From NCBI GenBank assembly GCA_017934845.1, contig JAGBIR010000153.1, positions 1 to 7,837 on the forward strand: a stretch of 7,837 bases of DNA, written 5' to 3'. Under the pieces are notes generated by a model. That model saw only the letters and a program-made list of their open reading frames with translations. It was not told the DNA's origin and did not search any database. Shown here one piece after another: positions 1 to 6,351 of the stretch. The stretch is from Alistipes sp. GTDB taxonomy: Bacteria; Bacteroidota; Bacteroidia; Bacteroidales; Rikenellaceae. The stretch's first letter is position 1; every line of letters begins with the position of its first letter. The position numbers and the translations under genes are program-made.

Positions 1-27
1 AAGCCCCTTTTTGTTTTCTTTTGCCAT
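1..27 (-). CDS. 5' end of an unidentified minus-strand gene (partial)
   Basis: An ATG at 27-25 on the minus strand opens a frame reading MAKENKKGL up to the window edge without a stop. The lysine-rich start with GCA as second codon looks like a genuine bacterial N-terminus, and its orientation, divergent from ruvB, fits the AT-rich gap that follows. Nine residues are too few to name a product, and such a short open stretch could also arise by chance. No close -7 box was found upstream of it; the nearest candidate is about 90 bases away. Confidence 0.35.
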
Positions 28-116
28 CAACTCATTTTTCAGAGTTTCACAACCTCCAATTCATTCTATCACTCTACGCCACAAAACATATTTTACAATC
101 GCGCAAGTTTATTTAT

Positions 117-124
117 CAAAGATA
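117..124 (-). promoter_or_regulatory. Candidate -7 box (TATCTTTG) for the partial gene at the left edge
   Basis: On the minus strand, bases 124-117 read TATCTTTG, a full match to the Bacteroidota -7 consensus TAnnTTTG and identical to the ruvB box. No TTTG lies at the expected 19-21 base distance upstream, and the implied leader of about 85 bases is much longer than those of the other genes here. In such AT-rich DNA a chance match is plausible. The surrounding gap (28-267) shows no coding frame or RNA gene that I can support. Confidence 0.25.
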
Positions 125-210
125 ATATTTTTATTTCAATCTACGGCATAAAAAGTCATTTTATATTCTATTTTTTTGTAATTTTTTCAAATTTCCCAAC
201 CATTTTTCAT

Positions 211-220
211 CGCTCGAGCG
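211..220. repeat. Perfect 10-base palindrome in the ruvB upstream gap
   Basis: CGCTCGAGCG is a perfect palindrome standing out as GC-rich inside a very AT-rich stretch, about 50 bases upstream of the ruvB -33 element. It could be a protein-binding site, but a perfect 10-base palindrome is expected several times by chance in a window of this size. No second copy was noticed, and no function is claimed. Confidence 0.3.
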
Positions 221-267
221 GTTTTACTTTCGCCTAAAAATCTTTTAACGTAAAAAATCATTCATAT

Positions 268-299
268 TTTGAATTTTGCCACAGATATGATTATCTTTG
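268..299 (+). promoter_or_regulatory. ruvB promoter, Bacteroidota type (TTTG-N20-TATCTTTG)
   Basis: TTTG at 268-271 is followed after exactly 20 bases by TATCTTTG at 292-299, matching both parts and the spacing of the Bacteroidota primary sigma factor consensus (TTTG, 19-21 bases, TAnnTTTG). Transcription should start near 306, giving a leader of about 20 bases before the ATG at 327. This placement argues against the in-frame TTG at 297, which lies inside the -7 box. Confidence 0.8.
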
Positions 300-326
300 C
301 ATTTAGGATTTATCCACACTAATTTT

Positions 327-1340
327 ATGGCAATAGAGAGAAATTTCAGAAATATAGAGAGCGACTCGGAATTTGAAAATCGTATTCGTCCGCAAGAGCT
401 TTCGACCTTTGCCGGCCAAGATAAGATTGTCGATAACCTCAAGGTCTTTATCAAGGCGGCATTGATGCGTGGCGACTCGCTCGACCACGTCTTGCTCCAC
501 GGCCCTCCGGGATTGGGAAAGACTACGCTTGCAAATATCATTGCCCACGAGATGGGTGCACAGATGAAGGTCACCTCGGGTCCCGTTTTGGATAAGCCGG
601 GCGATTTGGCAGGCTTGCTCACAAATCTGGAGGCTGGCGACGTATTGTTTATCGACGAAATTCACCGTTTAAGCCCCATTGTCGAGGAGTATCTTTACTC
701 GGCTATGGAGGATTATAAAATCGATATCGTACTCGACAAAGGCCCTTCGGCCCGCTCGATTCAAATTGAGCTTGCTCCGTTCACTTTGGTTGGTGCTACG
801 ACGCGTAGTGGATTGCTCACTTCGCCCTTGCGTGCGCGCTTTGGTATCACTTGCCATTTGGAGTATTACGACACACCTGTTTTGGCGGGTATCGTTAAGC
901 GTTCGGCGCGTATTATCGACATCTCGATCGACGACGATGCAGCTCTTGAAGTTGCTCTACGTTCACGCGGTACACCACGAATTGCCAACGCGTTGCTGCG
1001 TCGTGTAAGAGACTTTGCCATGGTCAAGGGCGAGGGTCATATCGATTTGGATATCACGCGAATAGCCCTGCAAGCTCTCAATATCGACTCGCGTGGTTTA
1101 GACCAGATGGACAATAAGATTCTATCTACTATAATCGAAAAATTCAAGGGCGGCCCCGTGGGTTTGAATACCATAGCTACGGCCGTTGGCGAGGAGGCCG
1201 GAACAATCGAAGATGTTTATGAGCCATTCCTCATTAAAGAGGGTTTCATCAAGCGCACGCCACGCGGTCGTGAGGCTACAGAACTCGCATATAGGCATTT
1301 AGGATTCACTCCGAAAGCCGACGAAGGATCGTTATTCTAG
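327..1340 (+). CDS. ruvB: Holliday junction branch migration DNA helicase RuvB
   Basis: RuvB is the hexameric AAA+ motor that, with RuvA, drives branch migration of Holliday junctions before RuvC cleavage during recombination repair; it acts on cytoplasmic DNA. The 337-residue product has the full family layout. Walker A GPPGLGKT is at 59-66, Walker B LFIDEIHR at 107-114, sensor 1 GATTR at 156-160, the arginine-finger segment SPLRARFG around 166-173, and the sensor-2 region [13 protein letters not shown] from 214. A C-terminal winged-helix domain from about 260 ends with the conserved RTPRGREAT stretch. ATG 327 was chosen because family proteins begin near this point and the upstream TTG at 297 falls in the promoter. 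ruvA and ruvC are not adjacent in this window. It appears to be a single-gene unit closed by a terminator at 1351-1394. Nothing is missing or truncated. Confidence 0.97.
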   Translation: MAIERNFRNIESDSEFENRIRPQELSTFAGQDKIVDNLKVFIKAALMRGDSLDHVLLHGPPGLGKTTLANIIAHEMGAQMKVTSGPVLDKPGDLAGLLTNLEAGDVLFIDEIHRLSPIVEEYLYSAMEDYKIDIVLDKGPSARSIQIELAPFTLVGATTRSGLLTSPLRARFGITCHLEYYDTPVLAGIVKRSARIIDISIDDDAALEVALRSRGTPRIANALLRRVRDFAMVKGEGHIDLDITRIALQALNIDSRGLDQMDNKILSTIIEKFKGGPVGLNTIATAVGEEAGTIEDVYEPFLIKEGFIKRTPRGREATELAYRHLGFTPKADEGSLF

Positions 1341-1350
1341 ACATCGAAAC

Positions 1351-1394
1351 AAAATAAGAGCCCGTCTAATCACCGATAGACAGGCTCTTATTTT
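1351..1394. terminator. Bidirectional hairpin terminator between ruvB and the CDF transporter gene
   Basis: Bases 1351-1362 pair perfectly with 1383-1394 (12 base pairs, core AAGAGCC/GGCTCTT). After one C-A mismatch, GTCT 1364-1367 pairs with AGAC 1378-1381. The stem has an A-run on its left arm and a T-run on its right, so it can work as an intrinsic terminator for ruvB (+) and for the converging transporter gene (-). It lies 10 bases past the ruvB stop. Confidence 0.9.
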
Positions 1395-1422
1395 TAAATC
1401 CACAATCGACACACAAAAAACA

Positions 1423-2319
1423 CTATTCAGCCTCTTTACCCGGCTCGACGTGAATGTTTATTTGTGTCTCAGAACTATACTTTTCAATAAGAGCTTTTTC
1501 CACATTAGTCGCTATATCGTGAGCTTTCACAATGGAGATATTCGGATCTACAACTATATGAGCATCTATTATAAACGATATACCGTTGCGACGAGTCTTA
1601 AGTTCGTGTATATCATCAACGCCATCAACCGTCAAAGCTGTTTTTATAATTTCAGTTTCAATCTCTTCCGGAAGTGACGCTTCCAAAAGTTCAGCAAGAC
1701 TGGGTATGGCCATCTTCACAGCTATCATAATAATAACAAGGCTAATAAGACAAGAGACTATAGGATCAAGTACGGTCCATTTATTCCCAAGAATTACAGC
1801 GCCACCGATACCTATCAAAGCACCAACCGACGACAATGCATCACTCCGATGATGCCACGCATTGGCAATCACAACAGGGCTATTCACCTCTCTACCAACT
1901 TTTGCAGTAGCTTGATATAATAACTCTTTTGCAACAATACTCACAACCGCTGCCAACAATGCGATTTTCCCCGGCATAGGGATCTCACCACCGTTCATTA
2001 CATCTATAATTAAACGAATACCTCCAGACATTAACTTACCGCCCACAACAACAAGTATCAAACTAACAAGCAGAGTAGCTAATGTCTCATACTTTCCGTG
2101 ACCGAAAGCGTGTCCTCGATCTTTGTTTTTAGATGATATGTGCGAAAACACCAAAACCACAATATCACTGATCAAATCCGATAAAGAGTGCACACCATCC
2201 GCCAACATTGCCGCACTATGTCCAATAACACCGACAAATATTTTAATTACCGACAATAGTACATTCAATACAGCACCAATGACTGTAATATGTTTAATCT
2301 TTTGTTCTCTAGTTTGCAT
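1423..2319 (-). CDS. Cation diffusion facilitator family metal transporter (likely Zn2+ or related divalent cation efflux)
   Basis: This is an inner-membrane antiporter of the CDF family, which exports Zn2+, Fe2+, Mn2+, Co2+ or Cd2+ in exchange for protons. From ATG 2319 the product has 298 residues, normal for the family. Hydrophobic segments near 10-32, 35-60, 79-100, 118-136, 160-178 and 185-205 fit six transmembrane helices. The transport-site residues are visible as H44-x3-D48 in helix 2 (ADGVHSLSD) and H156-x3-D160 in helix 5 (AWHHRSD). The FGHGKYE loop follows helix 2 at 72-78. The cytoplasmic domain from about 210 ends with the family-like INIHVEP. The HxxxD/HxxxD pattern is usual for zinc-type CDFs, but the metal cannot be fixed from sequence alone. 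A GTG directly before the ATG (2322) is an alternative start. The gene looks more AT-rich than its neighbours. It lies downstream of aroB on the same strand, behind a hairpin, with no promoter of its own that I can recognise. Confidence 0.93.
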   Translation of the reverse strand: MQTREQKIKHITVIGAVLNVLLSVIKIFVGVIGHSAAMLADGVHSLSDLISDIVVLVFSHISSKNKDRGHAFGHGKYETLATLLVSLILVVVGGKLMSGGIRLIIDVMNGGEIPMPGKIALLAAVVSIVAKELLYQATAKVGREVNSPVVIANAWHHRSDALSSVGALIGIGGAVILGNKWTVLDPIVSCLISLVIIMIAVKMAIPSLAELLEASLPEEIETEIIKTALTVDGVDDIHELKTRRNGISFIIDAHIVVDPNISIVKAHDIATNVEKALIEKYSSETQINIHVEPGKEAE

Positions 2320-2332
2320 CACAATCAGACTA

Positions 2333-2365
2333 AAATGAGGCTGCTTTTAGCGGGCAACCTCATTT
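2333..2365 (-). terminator. Terminator-like hairpin between aroB and the CDF gene
   Basis: AAATGAGG 2333-2340 pairs with CCTCATTT 2358-2365. After one C-A mismatch the stem continues with TGC 2342-2344 against GCA 2354-2356. On the minus strand the hairpin begins a few bases after the aroB stop and ends in TTTT at 2335-2332, then A and T. The T-run is short, so termination may be partial. Its distal edge is only about 13 bases from the CDF start codon, so in a read-through transcript it would sit next to the translation start. Confidence 0.65.
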
Positions 2366-2368
2366 GTT

Positions 2369-3382
2369 TTAAAATAATGCCTTAAAGTCTGCAAGAGGCA
2401 TCTTCTCTACATCACAATATCCTATCGCTCGCGGCCATACGATATGGATTGAATCGCCCTCATTTTTCTTATCCTGCTTTACGGCTGTAAGCAGTTGTCG
2501 CATTGCTACGGGAGGCTCGAGCTGGAATCCTATACCCTCCAATACGCATCGAATACGATTGCAATCCTCTGCCGAGAGCAATCCACGACCTACAGCAGCA
2601 TCGGCAATAAGAGCCAGGCCAACAGCCACAGCCTCACCGTGATTCATCTTTGAAGAGGATTTCTCGATAGCGTGTGCCAACGTGTGACCCAAATTCAGCT
2701 TACGCCTGTCGCCCGTCTCCCGCTCGTCACGCTCGACAATATCGGCCTTGACCTTAATAGCTCGAAAGACTATCTGCGCCAACTTCTCGGTATCGCGCTG
2801 AAGTGTGCTAAAATCGCACTGCTCAAGCATTTCGAAGAGTTCACTATCAGCAATTACAGCCGACTTCACGACCTCGGAAAGTCCTGTACGAAAATCGCGC
2901 GGAGAGAGTGTTCGCAGCATATTCACATCACATATAACGAACTTTGGTTGACAGAACGTACCGACCATATTTTTATATCCTTCGACATTTACGCCATTCT
3001 TGCCGCCTACGCTCGCATCAACCTGACCGAGCAACGTTGTCGATACAAATCCGAACTCCACGCCTCGCATATAGGTAGCAGCGGCAAATCCAGCCACATC
3101 GGTAACAATACCACCTCCTACGCCCAGCACAAAGCACGAGCGATCGACACCCAACTCGATAAATCGCTTATAGATTGTATCTATGGTTATAAGTGTTTTA
3201 TTCGTCTCTCCTTGTCCAATTAAGACGTGGTCGAAGCGCTCCAGCAGAGAGTGGTAATGGCGGTCGATATTAACATCCGACACCACTACGATTCGCTTCT
3301 GGGGCAGCAATCGGGGCAACCACTCTGCCACATCGCCAACAACCACACGACTACGTCCTTTTATTTCTATTTCCAAATTCAT
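2369..3382 (-). CDS. aroB: 3-dehydroquinate synthase AroB
   Basis: AroB converts DAHP to 3-dehydroquinate, the second step of the shikimate pathway to aromatic amino acids, using NAD+ and a divalent metal in the cytoplasm. The 337-residue product carries the NAD-binding glycine-rich stretch GVGGGIVTDVAGFAA at 87-101 and the substrate-binding GQVDASVGGKNGVN at 119-132. The three expected metal ligands are E170 (in GLSEVVKSA), H233 (in LNLGHTLAHAIE) and H248 (in MNHGEAVA). The lysine-rich KQDKKN segment is at 302-307. Length is slightly short for the family, with no motif missing. ATG 3382 was chosen over in-frame starts at 3421 (ATG) and 3427 (GTG): those lie upstream of the predicted -7 box at 3415-3408, and the family-like sequence begins only after 3382. 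It is divergent from typA, and the CDF transporter follows it on the same strand. Confidence 0.96.
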   Translation of the reverse strand: MNLEIEIKGRSRVVVGDVAEWLPRLLPQKRIVVVSDVNIDRHYHSLLERFDHVLIGQGETNKTLITIDTIYKRFIELGVDRSCFVLGVGGGIVTDVAGFAAATYMRGVEFGFVSTTLLGQVDASVGGKNGVNVEGYKNMVGTFCQPKFVICDVNMLRTLSPRDFRTGLSEVVKSAVIADSELFEMLEQCDFSTLQRDTEKLAQIVFRAIKVKADIVERDERETGDRRKLNLGHTLAHAIEKSSSKMNHGEAVAVGLALIADAAVGRGLLSAEDCNRIRCVLEGIGFQLEPPVAMRQLLTAVKQDKKNEGDSIHIVWPRAIGYCDVEKMPLADFKALF

Positions 3383-3407
3383 AACCTCAAAACCTTGAAT
3401 AGTCGAA

Positions 3408-3415
3408 CAAAAATA
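3408..3415 (-). promoter_or_regulatory. aroB -7 promoter box (TATTTTTG)
   Basis: Minus-strand bases 3415-3408 read TATTTTTG, a full match to TAnnTTTG. Transcription would start near 3401, about 20 bases before the aroB ATG at 3382, the same leader length as for ruvB. No good TTTG is present at the -33 distance; that position falls on the typA -7 box instead. Confidence 0.6.
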
Positions 3416-3438
3416 GAACATTTTCACGATTTAATTAT

Positions 3439-3446
3439 TAACTTTG
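3439..3446 (+). promoter_or_regulatory. typA -7 promoter box (TAACTTTG)
   Basis: TAACTTTG matches TAnnTTTG in full. The predicted start of transcription near 3453 leaves a leader of roughly 14 bases before the typA ATG at 3467. No TTTG lies 19-21 bases upstream; that position overlaps the aroB -7 box on the other strand. Confidence 0.6.
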
Positions 3447-3466
3447 CGCGATTAATTTCAATTACT

Positions 3467-5272
3467 ATGCAAAAACTTCGTAATATTGCAATTATCGCCC
3501 ACGTTGACCACGGTAAGACGACATTGGTTGACAAGATGATAGTAGCCGGTCATCTTTTGCGCGGCGACAACAACACGGGCGACCTTATAATGGACAACAA
3601 CGACTTGGAGCGTGAGCGTGGTATCACCATCCTATCGAAGAACGTGTCGGTTATATACAAAGATTATAAAATCAATATCATCGATACCCCGGGCCACGCC
3701 GACTTTGGTGGCGAGGTAGAGCGCGTATTGAATATGTGCGATGGCGTATTGCTGCTGGTAGATGCCTTCGAGGGTACTATGCCGCAGACTCGTTTCGTAC
3801 TCCAGAAGGCTCTGTCGCTGGGTAAAAAGCCTATCGTGGTTATCAATAAGGTCGATAAGCCTAACTGCCGTCCCGAGGTGGTTAACGAGCAGGTGTTCGA
3901 TTTGATGTTCTCGCTAAACGCCACCGAGGAGCAGCTGGATTATAAGACAATCTATGGCTCGGCAAAGCAGGGCTGGATGTCACACATCTGGAACGAGCCT
4001 ACCGACTCAATCGCACCACTTTTGGATGCTATTATCGATGAGATTCCCGCTCCCGAAATTGTCGAGGGTACACCTCAGATGCTCGTTACATCGTTGGAGT
4101 ATTCGCCCTACGTAGGCCGTATTGCCGTTGGAAAGATTACTCGCGGAGAGTTGCGTGCAGGACAGAACGTCACACTCGCAAAACGCGACGGAGAGACAAT
4201 GATTAAGACCCGCATCAAGGAGTTAATGGTATTTGATGGTCTGGGCAAGACAAAGGTCGATAAGGTTGAGTGTGGTGAGATTTGCGCTATGGTAGGTATC
4301 GAGGGCTTCGAGATTGGCGATACAATTTGCGATTATGAGAATCCCGAGCCGCTGCCACCCATCGCTATCGACGAGCCTACAATGTCGATGCTCTTCACGA
4401 TTAACAACTCGCCATTCTTCGGCAAGGATGGCAAATATGTCACTTCGCGCCACCTCAAGGAGCGTTTGGATAGAGAGCTGGAGCGTAACCTCGCACTTAG
4501 GGTTGAGCCCGGACAGAATGCCGACTCATTTATCGTCTATGGTCGTGGCGTGTTGCACCTCTCGGTGTTGGTTGAGACAATGCGTCGCGAGGGCTATGAG
4601 TTGCAGGTTGGTCAGCCAAAGGTTATCATCAAGGAGATTGATGGCGTAAAGTGTGAGCCCGTAGAGGAGATGACCGTCGATTGCCCCGACGAGTATTCGG
4701 GTACGGTTATCGAGATGGTAACAAAGCGCAAAGGTAACCTTGCAAATATGGAGTCGGATGGCGAGCGTACACGCTTGGAGTTCTTGGTTCCGTCGCGTGG
4801 AATTATCGGCTTGCGTTCAAATATGCTTACAGCAACTGCCGGCGAGGCCATTATGACACACCGCTTGAAGGATTTCGAGCCTTGGATGGGCGAAATTGAG
4901 ATGCGTACCAACGGCTCACTCATCGCTTCGGAGACTGGTACAGCTTACGCCTATTCAATCGACAAGTTGCAGGATCGCGGCCGTTTCTTCATCTCGCCGA
5001 TGGAGGAGGTCTATTGCGGTCAGGTCGTTGGCGAAAGTACTCGTCAAGGCGATATTACAATCAACGTAACAAAGGCCAAGCAGCTTACCAATATGCGCGC
5101 CTCGGGTGCCGACGATAAGGCTGTAATTGTTCCGCCAAAGGTATTCTCGCTGGAGGAGGCGTTGGAGTATATCAAGGCCGACGAGTATGTAGAGGTAACC
5201 CCCAAGTCGATGCGTCTGCGTAAGATTCTCCTGAATGAGATCGACCGCAAGCGCGCCGCCAAGCAGGAGTAA
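3467..5272 (+). CDS. typA: Translational GTPase TypA/BipA
   Basis: TypA/BipA is an EF-G-like GTPase that binds the ribosome and is known from other bacteria to help 50S assembly and growth under cold or other stress. The 601-residue product has the usual family length. The G domain shows G1 AHVDHGKTT at 11-19, G2 ERERGITI at 48-55, G3 DTPGH at 73-77, G4 NKVD at 127-130 and G5 GSAK at 164-167. An EF-Tu domain-2-like barrel spans about 204-292. EF-G III/V-like parts follow, including GRGVLHLSVLVE at 359-370 and PSRGIIGLR at 442-450. The BipA-specific C-terminal domain spans about 486-601, with KQLTNMRAS at 538-546 and SLEEALEYI at 561-569. That C-terminal domain separates it from LepA and EF-G. 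The frame stays open upstream to 3227, but that part is antisense to aroB and crosses the promoter. ATG 3467 gives the family-standard N-terminus. It appears to be transcribed alone. Confidence 0.97.
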   Translation: MQKLRNIAIIAHVDHGKTTLVDKMIVAGHLLRGDNNTGDLIMDNNDLERERGITILSKNVSVIYKDYKINIIDTPGHADFGGEVERVLNMCDGVLLLVDAFEGTMPQTRFVLQKALSLGKKPIVVINKVDKPNCRPEVVNEQVFDLMFSLNATEEQLDYKTIYGSAKQGWMSHIWNEPTDSIAPLLDAIIDEIPAPEIVEGTPQMLVTSLEYSPYVGRIAVGKITRGELRAGQNVTLAKRDGETMIKTRIKELMVFDGLGKTKVDKVECGEICAMVGIEGFEIGDTICDYENPEPLPPIAIDEPTMSMLFTINNSPFFGKDGKYVTSRHLKERLDRELERNLALRVEPGQNADSFIVYGRGVLHLSVLVETMRREGYELQVGQPKVIIKEIDGVKCEPVEEMTVDCPDEYSGTVIEMVTKRKGNLANMESDGERTRLEFLVPSRGIIGLRSNMLTATAGEAIMTHRLKDFEPWMGEIEMRTNGSLIASETGTAYAYSIDKLQDRGRFFISPMEEVYCGQVVGESTRQGDITINVTKAKQLTNMRASGADDKAVIVPPKVFSLEEALEYIKADEYVEVTPKSMRLRKILLNEIDRKRAAKQE

Positions 5273-5280
5273 TCAACAAT

Positions 5281-5322
5281 AAAAAAGGCTGTCCAACCAC
5301 AAGTGTTGCGACAGCTTTTTTT
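5281..5322. terminator. Hairpin terminator after typA, probably bidirectional
   Basis: GCTGTC 5288-5293 pairs with GACAGC 5310-5315. It is extended by a G-T pair and six A-T pairs to 5281 and 5322, and a small inner CAAC/GTTG pairing is possible. The right arm runs into a tract of eight T residues and the left arm is an A-run, so it can also stop transcripts arriving from the DUF454 gene. It begins 9 bases after the typA stop. Confidence 0.9.
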
Positions 5323-5348
5323 TGTATTCAAGTGGAAGTCTAACGACA

Positions 5349-5372
5349 AAGTAGCCCTTCGCGGGGCAACTT
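5349..5372. terminator. Second small hairpin, downstream of the DUF454 gene
   Basis: AAGT 5349-5352 pairs with ACTT 5369-5372 and GCCC 5354-5357 with GGGC 5364-5367, with one A-A mismatch between them and a tight TTCGCG loop. On the minus strand it lies about 9 bases after the DUF454 stop but is not followed by a T-run (TGTCGTTAG). It may therefore only stabilise the 3' end ahead of the stronger hairpin at 5281-5322. Confidence 0.45.
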
Positions 5373-5380
5373 CTTTTCAT

Positions 5381-5752
5381 TTACTTTTTCATGGTAGCAT
5401 ACGAGAGTATGTGCCACGAGACGACAATTGCAAGGAACAATAATGCCACTTGCGCCCACCACCACTGATCGACAACCGCCAATATACAATAGCCGAGCGT
5501 AAGCCACAACATCGACACCGACACTATCTTCACGCGCAACGGTATAGCTCGATTCTCGCGAAAATTACGGATATACTCCCCCAAGCGAGGATGATTCAGC
5601 AACCATTCATACAATCTTGGCGACGAGCGCAGGAACAATGCAGCCGAAAGTAGCAACAACGGTGTTGTTGGCAACAGCGGAAGAAATATTCCTGCAATAG
5701 CCAAACCTAACGACAGTAGTCCCAATATGGTTAAAATCGCTTTCACGGCCAC
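5381..5752 (-). CDS. DUF454 / YbaN family small inner-membrane protein
   Basis: The 123-residue product is a membrane protein of the DUF454 (YbaN) family, whose biochemical role I do not know. The family signature is clear: GIFLPLLPTTP at 21-31, then the segment ALFLRSSPRLYEWLLNHP at 38-55, followed by GEYIRNFRENRAIPLRVK. Hydrophobic stretches at about 4-41 (long enough for a helical hairpin), 76-94 and 98-117 indicate several membrane spans, with the basic middle part probably cytoplasmic. No ATG is available: the frame opens with GTG at 5752, a second GTG lies at 5746, and a stop at 5767-5765 closes the frame upstream. A TAnnTTTG-like sequence (5759-5752) overlaps the first GTG, so the true start could be 5746 or later. 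It converges on typA and is divergent from rpiB; neither neighbour hints at its job. Confidence 0.88.
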   Translation of the reverse strand: MAVKAILTILGLLSLGLAIAGIFLPLLPTTPLLLLSAALFLRSSPRLYEWLLNHPRLGEYIRNFRENRAIPLRVKIVSVSMLWLTLGYCILAVVDQWWWAQVALLFLAIVVSWHILSYATMKK

Positions 5753-5812
5753 AAAAATAATAATTCACCGATAAATTACGCCTATTTAATTCAAAATAGA
5801 TAAAATTTTGCT

Positions 5813-5820
5813 TACTTTTG
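5813..5820 (+). promoter_or_regulatory. rpiB -7 promoter box (TACTTTTG)
   Basis: TACTTTTG matches TAnnTTTG. It predicts transcription from about 5827 and a leader of about 22 bases before the rpiB ATG at 5849, in line with the other genes. A clear TTTG at 19-21 bases upstream is absent; only TTTA at 5785-5788, slightly too far away, is seen. Confidence 0.6.
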
Positions 5821-5848
5821 TAGGTACGCAAATTAACAAACTATAGAT

Positions 5849-6283
5849 ATGAAAAAATTGGGTATTGCCTGCGACCACGCGGGCTATGAAATGAAAGAGT
5901 TTCTTGTAGGTTATCTCTCAACCAAAGGTTACGAAATGGTCGATTTCGGTACACACTCCGAAGAGAGCATCGACTATCCCGACTTCGGTCACGCTTTGGC
6001 CGAGGCTGTCGAGGGTGGCGAAGTTGAGCAGGGTATTGGTCTTTGCGGCTCGGGCGAAGGAATGGCAATGACTCTCAACAAGCATCAAGGTATCCGTGCC
6101 GGTTTGTGCTGGAGCGAGGAGATTGCCGGACTTATTCGTCAGCACAACGATGCAAACGTTGTCGTTCTGCCCGCGCGCTTTATCTCTAACGACGAGGCTA
6201 TTGCTATTGTCGATAAGTTCCTCACAACAGATTTCGAGGGCGGTCGTCACATTCGTCGCGTCGAAAAGATTGCTTGCAAGTAA
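5849..6283 (+). CDS. rpiB: Ribose-5-phosphate isomerase B
   Basis: RpiB interconverts ribose 5-phosphate and ribulose 5-phosphate in the non-oxidative pentose phosphate pathway, in the cytoplasm. The 144-residue product belongs to the RpiB/LacA/LacB family and is of normal length. Visible active-site features are D9-H10 in ACDHAGYEMK, Cys66 in GLCGSGEGM (the base that moves the proton), H99 in RQHNDAN (ring opening), and the phosphate-binding basic cluster R133, H134, R136, R137 in GGRHIRRV. The cysteine and the single-domain length fit RpiB rather than a LacA or LacB subunit, and no lactose or tagatose genes are nearby. The residue after GSG is Glu where I expect Asn in many homologues; this may be a harmless variant. 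ATG 5849 gives the standard N-terminus. It appears to be a single-gene unit. Confidence 0.95.
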   Translation: MKKLGIACDHAGYEMKEFLVGYLSTKGYEMVDFGTHSEESIDYPDFGHALAEAVEGGEVEQGIGLCGSGEGMAMTLNKHQGIRAGLCWSEEIAGLIRQHNDANVVVLPARFISNDEAIAIVDKFLTTDFEGGRHIRRVEKIACK

Positions 6284-6299
6284 ATAGTATTGTTAAAGT

Positions 6300-6337
6300 A
6301 AAAGTTGCCTTACCCGATTGTTGGTAAGGCAACTTTT
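6300..6337. terminator. Strong hairpin terminator between rpiB and the beta-barrel gene
   Basis: Bases 6301-6314 pair perfectly with 6323-6336 (14 base pairs, core GTTGCCTTACC/GGTAAGGCAAC) around an 8-base loop, with one further A-T pair outside. The T-run to 6339 makes it an intrinsic terminator for rpiB. The A-rich left side gives a weaker T-run on the minus strand for the converging gene that ends at 6352. Confidence 0.92.
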
Positions 6338-6351
6338 TTGTGTCATACAAC

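Noticed and set aside
28..267. Possible small RNA or riboswitch in the AT-rich gap before ruvB
   Set aside because: I saw no stable stem-loop with a T-run, no known aptamer pattern and no coding frame; the ruvB transcript is predicted to start only near 306.
297..326. Upstream in-frame TTG start that would extend RuvB by 10 residues
   Set aside because: The TTG lies inside the predicted -7 box (292-299), upstream of the expected transcription start, and RuvB homologues start near the ATG at 327.
2672..3223. 183-codon open frame on the plus strand inside aroB
   Set aside because: It lies fully antisense to a well-supported gene, and its translation shows no recognisable domain; long shadow frames are common here.
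3383..3427. N-terminal extension of AroB beginning MKMFYF
   Set aside because: It starts upstream of the -7 box, and its sequence does not look like the AroB N-terminus, which begins at ATG 3382.
3227..3466. 80-residue N-terminal extension of TypA
   Set aside because: It is the antisense of aroB plus the promoter region, starts with GTG, and TypA proteins begin directly with the G domain as at 3467.
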